From: Brevundimonas sp. UBA6550
GTDB lineage: Bacteria; Pseudomonadota; Alphaproteobacteria; Caulobacterales; Caulobacteraceae
Direction of reading: 5' to 3'
Assembly: GCF_002434505.1 (NCBI RefSeq)
Contig: NZ_DJKE01000001.1
Span: 62,001-126,000 of the forward strand
DNA length: 64,000 bases
Shown: piece by piece, positions 9,540 to 16,054 of the stretch
How the letters are laid out: every line of letters starts with the position of its first letter
Position numbering within the stretch: position 1 is the first letter of the stretch
Made by a program: the position numbers and the translations under genes
The notes under the pieces: model-generated
Told to the model about the DNA's origin: nothing
Database searches by the model: none
The model's input: the letters and a program-made list of their open reading frames with translations, nothing else

Positions 9540-11111
9540 TTAGAATTCCCCCCAGATGCGGAAGCGTGCGAAAATTTGACCCGAGCGCCACGACGGCCCC
9601 GAGACGATCGGCGCGCCGACATCGACGGCGCCGTTGAGATAGTTGAGAAGGCGGATGCGGCCGCCGAGACCGGCGCTCGACAGCAGATAGCTGTCGTCCT
9701 GACCGATCAGCGGATCGTGGATTCCGGCGTAACCCGCGTCCCAGAAGGCGTGCAGGCGGAACTCGTCCACGCCCAGACCGACGCGGGAGCCGAAGTCGGG
9801 GCTGCGCATCTCGGCCTGGACCGCGAACCCATAGTCGCCCAGGGCCTCGCTCTCGTAATAGCCCCGCACCGTCGAGACGCCGCCTAGCGAGAAGCCTTCG
9901 TTCGAGATCAGCGGGTCCGGCGACCATTGCCCTGTGAACCGGGTGCTCAGCTGCAGGTCGTACGCCAGATCCTCGGTGTGCGAACCGTCCAGCTTCAGCG
10001 CCACGAAACTGGGGCGCGCCTTGTAGCGTTTGGCGTCGAACCTTTCCCAGCCGTCGCCCAGGCCCCGCACCCCGAACACGGCCGAAACGCTGAGGTTGCT
10101 GCTGCGCCCCTCGCCCGACCAGTCGCCGCGCCAAGAGGCCAGGAAGGGGAAATACCGGATCGGCGCGGAGGCCCGGTCCGCCCCCAGGGTCACGTCTTCG
10201 GCGAAGTCCTTCCAGTCCACGCCAAGCGTCAGGGCGTGATAGAAGCCTTCCGACGCCCCGAGCGAGCGGATGTATCGCACCCCCGCCAGATTGCCCACGC
10301 CGATCACGCTGGTGCCGCCGACCACGGCGATGTCGCTGTCCGAGCGCACCCCATAGACCATCAGCTGGGCGCCCTGCCCCAGCCGCGTCAGATAGTTGCC
10401 GGACCAGACCGTTCCGTCGTCGGTCCGCTCCGGCGCCGTCTGCGCCGACAGGCTCAGACTGTCCCCACGCCCCAGGAAATCGTCATGCCGGATCGTCGCC
10501 GAGGTGCGGTAATAGGCCGTCGAGGCCGAACGATTGTTGTTCACCTCCACCGAGGCGTGCCACGGTGAACGCTCCTCGACCGTCAGCACCACGTCCAGCG
10601 TGCCGGGCGCCACGCCAGCCCTCAGCTCCGGCGTGACCCGCCGCGTCGATTTCTGGTTCAGCGCCACCACGTCGCGCTGGAAGGCCGTGATGTTCGGCGT
10701 CGTCCCCGGCGTCAGCGAAGGCGCCTGGGCCAGGACCGCTTCTGGCCGCTTCGCGCCTTCCACCAGAACCTGACCGATCGCCTGGGGCTGGACCTCCAGT
10801 TTCAGGATCCCGCCCTCGACCGACTGCTCGGGAATGAAGACCGAGACAGCCACATAACCGGCGCCCTCGAACGCCGCCTGCAGCGCCGCCCGCGCGCCCT
10901 CGACGTCCGCCTCGGTCCGGCCGGGCCCCATGAACGGATAGACGGCCCGTTCGACCGCATCCGCGGCCAGCACCGTATTGCCTCGAACCTGGAAGGCGCG
11001 AATGTCGAACGTCGCAGCGTCCTGAGCCGCCGCAGATTGAGCCATGCCTGCGAACGACAGGAAAACGGCGGCCGCAGCCGGCCGCATGGGTCGCTTCTTC
11101 AACTTGAACAT
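9540..11111 (-). CDS. FhaC/ShlB two-partner secretion outer-membrane transporter (TpsB)
   Basis: The 523-residue protein has a signal peptide ending SAAAQ near residue 30. A POTRA_2 domain follows at about 35-110 (FDIRAFQVRGNTVL, GYVAVSVFIPEQSVEGGILKLEV), then a second POTRA-like segment. A 16-strand barrel includes the lid-lock motif region VRGYYESE and ends in Phe (RIWGEF). TpsB proteins recognise the TPS domain of the cognate adhesin in the periplasm and export it; the matching adhesin is at 1-4192. This is the first gene after the fecR gap and probably starts the structural operon. Confidence 0.92.
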   Translation of the reverse strand: MFKLKKRPMRPAAAAVFLSFAGMAQSAAAQDAATFDIRAFQVRGNTVLAADAVERAVYPFMGPGRTEADVEGARAALQAAFEGAGYVAVSVFIPEQSVEGGILKLEVQPQAIGQVLVEGAKRPEAVLAQAPSLTPGTTPNITAFQRDVVALNQKSTRRVTPELRAGVAPGTLDVVLTVEERSPWHASVEVNNNRSASTAYYRTSATIRHDDFLGRGDSLSLSAQTAPERTDDGTVWSGNYLTRLGQGAQLMVYGVRSDSDIAVVGGTSVIGVGNLAGVRYIRSLGASEGFYHALTLGVDWKDFAEDVTLGADRASAPIRYFPFLASWRGDWSGEGRSSNLSVSAVFGVRGLGDGWERFDAKRYKARPSFVALKLDGSHTEDLAYDLQLSTRFTGQWSPDPLISNEGFSLGGVSTVRGYYESEALGDYGFAVQAEMRSPDFGSRVGLGVDEFRLHAFWDAGYAGIHDPLIGQDDSYLLSSAGLGGRIRLLNYLNGAVDVGAPIVSGPSWRSGQIFARFRIWGEF

Positions 11112-11180
11112 CTATCCCCCGACGCCGAACAAGGTCGTCAGTGGGGAGACACGCGCCGCGAACCCGGGCGCAAAGATTTA

Positions 11181-11197
11181 TCGTGAAGTTTTCACGA
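11181..11197. promoter_or_regulatory. Palindrome in the fecR-fhaC intergenic region
   Basis: A perfect 7-bp inverted repeat, TCGTGAA with TTCACGA, is separated by 3 nt. It lies about 70 nt upstream of the fhaC ATG in a 109-nt gap. No T-run follows on the strand that would terminate fecR, so an operator or a target of the neighbouring ECF sigma factor is more likely than a terminator. The function is inferred from position only. Confidence 0.4.
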
Positions 11198-11220
11198 CGT
11201 CGTTTGACCGCACACCCTCG

Positions 11221-12204
11221 TCAGGCCAGCAGCACGACGCCCCCCGGCATGGCGGCGGCCCGCACGCCATAGGCCAGGCGCAGTTGATCCACCACCTGGT
11301 TGATCTGGCGCGTGTGGAAGACGCCGTTCACGCGGCGGCTCCTCAGTTCGGGATTGGCGATGACGATGCGTCCGTCCCGGTAGCGATTGATTTCGTTGAT
11401 GACGTCGCCCAGTCGCTCGTTGCGGAACACCAGCAAACCCTGTCGCCAGGTCGCCGCCGCCGCCAGGTCGAGCGGCGTCGCCGGCTGAAGCCCGCGCCGA
11501 TCATAGGCGATGCTGTGCAGGGCCGGCGTCTCGACCGTCCGTCCGCCCAGACGCACGCGCGCGGCGCCCTGAAGGCAGGACACCTTCACCTCGCCGCTCA
11601 GACAACGCAGGGCCAATCGACCGCCGTTCGAGAAGGTTTCGCCGCCGTGAGCGAGGATGACCAGCGGCGCGGCCCGTTCGCTGACGGCGACCACCGCCTC
11701 CCCCTCCAGCACTTCGAAGGCGCCGTCGCCGACCTGGGGCCGTAGAGCGATCCGCGTCAGGGTGTTCATCTCGACCGTTACGCCCGGCGCAGTCGAGATC
11801 GTGCGCGTCTGCCCCTTCGCCGTGACGAAATCCCCGGTCGATCCGCCCAGCTGGTCGCCGACCGACAGATAGGCCGCTCCGGCGGCCGACGCCGCCAGGG
11901 CCCCGCCGACGATCCATCGACGGCTCACCGCCGTTCCAGCCCTGAGCGGCGGAGCGGCCGCAGCGGCGTCCATCGACGCCTCCGCCGCAGCCCGGCGGAA
12001 CAGGCCATGCACGCGGGCCGCGCGAACGAATGCGGCCTCGTGGCTCAGGTCGGCCGCCCGCCACGTCTTCAGCGCATCGGCGTCCCCATGGGTCGCAGCC
12101 CCCGACAACAGCAGGCTGACCCAGGCGCGCGCCTGTTCGATCGTCGCATCGCTCACCTTGTGCTGCGGGTTATCGCCGCCCTCCACACCGTCTCCCATAG
12201 TCAT
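11221..12204 (-). CDS. fecR: FecR-family anti-sigma/sensor protein
   Basis: The 327-residue protein has a cytoplasmic N-terminal DUF4880-like segment (ARAWVSLLLSGAATHGDADALKTW). A membrane helix lies near residues 95-115, and the periplasmic FecR domain is at about 125-215. A C-terminal secretin/TonB-short-like segment reads VFHTRQINQVVDQLRLAYGV. FecR proteins relay an outer-membrane signal to a cognate ECF sigma factor. The start codon overlaps the sigma-factor stop (ATGA), the standard fecI-fecR arrangement. Together with the STN proteins upstream it probably controls the fhaC-fha operon. Confidence 0.9.
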   Translation of the reverse strand: MTMGDGVEGGDNPQHKVSDATIEQARAWVSLLLSGAATHGDADALKTWRAADLSHEAAFVRAARVHGLFRRAAAEASMDAAAAAPPLRAGTAVSRRWIVGGALAASAAGAAYLSVGDQLGGSTGDFVTAKGQTRTISTAPGVTVEMNTLTRIALRPQVGDGAFEVLEGEAVVAVSERAAPLVILAHGGETFSNGGRLALRCLSGEVKVSCLQGAARVRLGGRTVETPALHSIAYDRRGLQPATPLDLAAAATWRQGLLVFRNERLGDVINEINRYRDGRIVIANPELRSRRVNGVFHTRQINQVVDQLRLAYGVRAAAMPGGVVLLA

Positions 12205-12746
12205 GACACGCCGCTGGCGCGGTTGCGCAAAGGAATAATTCTGGGCTGGTTCAACGCCTGCTGCAACGCCTCCGCCGCACGTTTCAACTCATGCTGCACG
12301 GTGCGCTGGGCCATGCCCTGTTTCTCGGCGATCTCGGCCGTCGACGCGCCGTCCACCCAGGCGGCCGTGCATATGGCCAGGCGACGGGGCGACATGGCCG
12401 CCATGGCCGTCTTGACGATCGCCAGGTCCGAGCGCGCCTCGGCGATCTCGGCCGGGCCGGGTTCGCTGTCAGGCACGTCCAGCAAGGCCGTCACCTCGTC
12501 GAACCCCAACAGCCGCTGGTCCCGACGACGCGCATTGGCCGCGAGATTCAGAGCCATGCGGAACAGATAGGCGGTCGGGTTTCGCACCTCATCCTGCGGC
12601 GCGTTGACGGAAAGCCGCACATAGGCGTCCTGTAGCGCATCCTGAGCCTTGTCGCGCGAGCCCAGTCGAACGCTCAGCCGCGCCAGCAGCATCTCGTATT
12701 TCTCGACCAGATGCCCCCTGAGGCGCGTCGCGACTTCCGTAACCAT
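12201..12746 (-). CDS. FecI-like ECF RNA polymerase sigma factor
   Basis: The 181-residue protein has a region 2 with DKAQDALQDAYVRL and NPTAYLFRMALNLAANARRRDQR. Region 4 has a helix-turn-helix in STAEIAEKQGMAQRTVQHELKRAAEAL. It is encoded between a tonB gene and fecR with a 7-nt gap and an overlap, so the three form an operon. A cell-surface signalling sigma factor for the adhesin locus is the simplest reading. Confidence 0.92.
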   Translation of the reverse strand: MVTEVATRLRGHLVEKYEMLLARLSVRLGSRDKAQDALQDAYVRLSVNAPQDEVRNPTAYLFRMALNLAANARRRDQRLLGFDEVTALLDVPDSEPGPAEIAEARSDLAIVKTAMAAMSPRRLAICTAAWVDGASTAEIAEKQGMAQRTVQHELKRAAEALQQALNQPRIIPLRNRASGVS

Positions 12747-12753
12747 GGCGTGT

Positions 12754-13371
12754 CTATGACGCGATCTTCAGACCGGCTTCGTAGCGAAGCGGCACGATCA
12801 GATCGATCGCGCCAGGCAGGGACGCCGGCAAGGACGGCAAGGGTTCGGCCCGCCTCAACGCAGCCATCGCCGCCTCGTCCAGAACCGCGACGCCGGAACT
12901 GTTCTCGATCCAGGCGTCCAGAACCCGACCGTCCCTGCCCACGACAACACCCAACCGAACCAGGCCGATCGGGCGCGTCCTCAAACTGGATGGATAGGCG
13001 TGATAGCGCGCCAGATGTCCCTGAAGCACGCGGTAATATTCCGACACGGCTCCCTCATCGACCGAATCGGCAGCCGCGGCCTGCGCAACGCCGCCCCTCT
13101 GATCGGTCTTGCCGGCGCCCTGCGTCCCTTGCGTTTGCGGCTTGATGTCACCGGCTCCGTCGGCGTCGGCCTGAACGGACGGAGCCGCCGCCGGCACGCG
13201 GTCCGACGCGGCTGCGACCGTCGATCGCGCATCGATCAGTTCCAGCTGAATGCTCGGAACCACCGCGACAGGCGCGCCCGCCGTAGCGGGCGCCTGGACC
13301 AGAAACAGGGCCGCCGCACCGCCGTGAAACACGGTCGACACTGCAACGCTCAGAAGAAGATTACGCGACAT
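12754..13371 (-). CDS. TonB-family protein next to the sigma factor
   Basis: The 205-residue protein has an N-terminal hydrophobic helix (LLLSVAVSTVFHGGAAALFLV), a variable spacer and a C-terminal TonB_C domain (VRLGVVVGRDGRVLDAWIENSSGVAVLDEAAMAALRRAEPLP). It shares the family but little sequence with the TonB at 6691-7380. It is 7 nt upstream of the ECF sigma gene. A role in transmitting the surface signal is likely, and partner ExbB/ExbD could be those at 7386-9539. Confidence 0.8.
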   Translation of the reverse strand: MSRNLLLSVAVSTVFHGGAAALFLVQAPATAGAPVAVVPSIQLELIDARSTVAAASDRVPAAAPSVQADADGAGDIKPQTQGTQGAGKTDQRGGVAQAAAADSVDEGAVSEYYRVLQGHLARYHAYPSSLRTRPIGLVRLGVVVGRDGRVLDAWIENSSGVAVLDEAAMAALRRAEPLPSLPASLPGAIDLIVPLRYEAGLKIAS

Positions 13372-13446
13372 TGGAAAGGGCCGCCCGAGCCGTGACGCAC
13401 AGGCGCTCCTAGCCGCCAGCCACGACAGAACCGTGACATTCGACCA

Positions 13447-14100
13447 TCAGCGCCCTCGGCTTACGCGAAATTCCATGCGCAAGGATTGCGTCAGCTCGGG
13501 GGGCGGAACTTCAAAACGCAGGCCCGAGACCAGAGCCAGAAACCGGGCGTCCCAGGCGGCGTCGCCCGCCCCCTCCTGGAGAGCGACATCACTGACGCGC
13601 CCTTCCGCGTCCACGCGGAGTCGCAACCGCACCACGGCGTCGCTTCGGGTCAACTCCGGGTCGCGCCTCACCGCCTCGGCGACATGCAGGCGGGCTCTGT
13701 CCGCATAGGCGCGCATCGCCCCGTCGTCGCGACGTCCCACCAGAGGCGCGGCCACGGCGGTGATCGGCTTCAGCGCCACCGCCGTCGACGCCGACGTGGC
13801 GTAGATCACCACGGCTCCACGAGACGTGAAACGCGCGGACAGGCCCGTGCCGTCCAACAACCGCATCAAGGCCTGACGCGGCTCCATGACGCCCTCGACC
13901 GCGGTCGAACGCCGCCCCAAAGCCAGCGAGGCGTCATACAGCAGTTGGAATCCGGTCGAGGCGCCGAACCGGGTCAATGCATCGTCCAAAGGTTGGGCGG
14001 GGATGGAGAATGTCTGGGTCTGAGCAAAGGCCGAGACCGCCGGAGCCGCGAGCACGACGATCATGCCAGCGACCGCCGCCCCGAATTCCATTCTCGACAT
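13447..14100 (-). CDS. STN-domain protein with C-terminal TonB-like domain
   Basis: The 217-residue protein has a signal peptide ending SAFAQ near residue 27. A secretin/TonB short N-terminal (STN) domain at about 30-100 reads FSIPAQPLDDALTRFGASTGFQLLYD. A TonB_C-like domain occupies about 130-215 (VVRLRLRVDAEGRVSDVALQEGAGDAAWDARFLALV). STN domains are the periplasmic signalling domains of FecA-type receptors; here one is free of any receptor. It is followed after 75 nt by the tonB-sigma-fecR operon and may be the periplasmic input to FecR. Confidence 0.75.
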   Translation of the reverse strand: MSRMEFGAAVAGMIVVLAAPAVSAFAQTQTFSIPAQPLDDALTRFGASTGFQLLYDASLALGRRSTAVEGVMEPRQALMRLLDGTGLSARFTSRGAVVIYATSASTAVALKPITAVAAPLVGRRDDGAMRAYADRARLHVAEAVRRDPELTRSDAVVRLRLRVDAEGRVSDVALQEGAGDAAWDARFLALVSGLRFEVPPPELTQSLRMEFRVSRGR

Positions 14101-14594
14101 GAAGCATTCTCACCTGCGCGCCTCGGGACTTAGTCACACGGAGCGGTGTCGGCAAACCCTGACTTTCCCCCAGGGGAACTCCCCAAGCAGGCCGACAGCG
14201 AACTGGAATATGAGAAAGTCGCGACAGGAAGTGGCGGGCCGCGCCCGACGAAGATGAGCACTACGTCTACGCCATAGCCCTCTAAGGCCGCATGCTGCGC
14301 GTTCGACGATGTGACCTGATTGATTGTCGTCAACCGCCGCAGAGAAACCTAGGCGCCGAGGCGACCATTCGTTTGCCTGCGACGACATTAACGCTTTCGA
14401 CCAAAGTCCGCCGTTCGCTCGCCCTAACCATCAACGAGGGCTTATGCCGGAACCTGCCATTCGCGCTTTCCTCGACCGACTGACAGCAGCGGCGCCCCCA
14501 GCCTCGCCGTCATCCGTGACCGGCTTGAAGGACTGCTCGCGATGGGCGTTGCCGCACTCCTCGGGCAGAGTTGTGCGTTTCGCGGAGTTGCTGC
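14101..14594. other. Gap without a recognisable gene; holds repeat copy 1
   Basis: No convincing gene is seen between the adhesin locus and the Shedu gene. Open frames here are short and have no family signature. The first 59-bp direct repeat is at 14232-14290. The segment is likely the left junction of the defence island. Confidence 0.4.
14232..14290 (+). repeat. 59-bp direct repeat, copy 1
   Basis: This sequence recurs at 19192-19250 with 55 of 59 positions identical. In one plus-strand frame both copies read WRAAPD(D/E)DEHYVYAIAL followed by TAA, as if each were the 3' end of a gene. Homology stops at the right end, where the following bases differ. It flanks the Shedu-TrlF pair and could be a duplicated integration target. 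Confidence 0.75.
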
Positions 14595-16016
14595 TTACGA
14601 TCGGTTCCAGGGGGCGGGCGCAGGAGGCCCAATTTTTTCGCCGAGTGCCGCGCGGATTTCACGCAGCCGTCCCAGCAGCTCGTCGAACGTTATCACCGTG
14701 ACCCCGGTCATCGTCCCGCGAATAAGTTCGAGCGAGCGACGCCGCGGACCGCTCTCCGGCGTCCGCCCAGCGACGATGATACAGCGAATGCCGTTGTCCT
14801 GAATGTCGCCGCGCCCCGGCTCGTCCTTCAGCATCGGCAGCTCACGTTGCAGCTTGACCCGTTGATCGAGAACTTGGGCAATCGTGCCGGAGAGCTCCGC
14901 CGAGGTCGCGAAGACCTCCGGGCGATAGGGACTTGCGCCGAGCAGCTCCGTCGCCGGCCGTTTGATCTCCACAATAGCCAGATTGCCAGTTGAGGCTGAC
15001 GCCACGAGAAAGTCGATGACCGATCCACCGCGACCGCTCAGACGCTTGCCGCCGACATAGGCCTGTTCCTCGACCACGATCGCGGGCACCGCGAAGGCGA
15101 GGCTGAGGATGAACGGATTCTGCGTCAGGAAGCTCTGCCATCTGGCCTCGCCCAGCTGCTTGTCGAGCATCTCCGCGAACCGGGCGATCAATTGCTCAAG
15201 AGTAACCTCCTCGATTTCAGTCTTGAGCGACAGCAGCGCATCGGGTTCGGCCTCAGCCAATGCCTCTAGGTTCGAGCGTACCAACCCGACGGTCGCGCGG
15301 CGGTCCCGCTTGGACAGGGCAACGAGGTCGCGGCCGCCGCTGGTCGCATCGGCGATCGCGTCGGCGCGCAGCGTCTTCTTCAGCCGGGGGAACTTCGCTG
15401 GATCGGCGGCATGGAGCAGTTCGTGATAGGCATGCAGCTGCTTGTCGCGCCGCGCATCGCGCTGGTAGCGCGTGCTGATCCGGTTGATCTCCTTGCGCAT
15501 CTCATGGAAGCGCCGGATGCCCAGCGTGAACGACGATCCGATCAGTTTCGCCTCATGACCGCCATGCACTATCAGCAATTTGACATGACCCTGAGCTTCC
15601 AGCGCCTCGCAGATCGAACGATATTCCCAGAGCAGTCCGAGGCCCAACCTGAAGTCCTTGGCGAAGCCGTCGGGAAGCAGCTCAAGAAGCCCCTCGACCT
15701 CCTCGGTGCAGGTCGGGATCGGATATGGCTGGTCGATCCGCCGGCCGATCGCGATCGTTTCGAGGTTGCCGTAGCGTGGCCTCAGATATTCCGGACCGTC
15801 GGGGCGGACGTTTAGGGGATAAATCTGCAACAGATTAGGCGACACGTTGAGAAGCCGTTCGATCGGATAGTCGCCAGTGCGTTCGGCAGGCGGCGTGTCG
15901 GTGAAAAGCACATCGACGCTGAAGCCTTCATGCTCTTCGTTTGTCTCGATGATCAGGAACGGTCCGCCGTCCGCGCGCACGCGCTGGTTGAAGACCGAGG
16001 GGCGCACTGACGGCAT
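14595..16016 (-). CDS. sduA: Shedu-family immune nuclease (DUF4263)
   Basis: The 473-residue protein has a variable N-terminal half and a C-terminal DUF4263 nuclease core. The core carries the family signature FLTQNPFIL at about 296-304, then VIDFLV with the metal-binding Asp near 335 and IVEIKRP with Glu 350 and Lys 352, a PD-(D/E)xK active site. Shedu proteins protect against phages by nucleic-acid cleavage. The gene starts 38 nt after the TrlF-like stop on the same strand, so the two are probably co-transcribed. The long N-terminal region with no recognised domain probably gives the sensing specificity. Confidence 0.88.
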   Translation of the reverse strand: MPSVRPSVFNQRVRADGGPFLIIETNEEHEGFSVDVLFTDTPPAERTGDYPIERLLNVSPNLLQIYPLNVRPDGPEYLRPRYGNLETIAIGRRIDQPYPIPTCTEEVEGLLELLPDGFAKDFRLGLGLLWEYRSICEALEAQGHVKLLIVHGGHEAKLIGSSFTLGIRRFHEMRKEINRISTRYQRDARRDKQLHAYHELLHAADPAKFPRLKKTLRADAIADATSGGRDLVALSKRDRRATVGLVRSNLEALAEAEPDALLSLKTEIEEVTLEQLIARFAEMLDKQLGEARWQSFLTQNPFILSLAFAVPAIVVEEQAYVGGKRLSGRGGSVIDFLVASASTGNLAIVEIKRPATELLGASPYRPEVFATSAELSGTIAQVLDQRVKLQRELPMLKDEPGRGDIQDNGIRCIIVAGRTPESGPRRRSLELIRGTMTGVTVITFDELLGRLREIRAALGEKIGPPAPAPWNRS

Positions 16017-16054
16017 CCTAGCGAACTACCGGATGGCGCGAGCCGGCGCGAGTG

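Noticed and set aside
8292..9887. Plus-strand open frame of 531 codons opposite the exbB-like and fhaC genes
   Set aside because: It overlaps two well-supported genes and has no ribosome site or domain.
14232..14290. Possible tRNA end or attachment core in a tRNA
   Set aside because: The repeat has no T-arm or acceptor pairing when folded; it reads better as the 3' end of a coding sequence.
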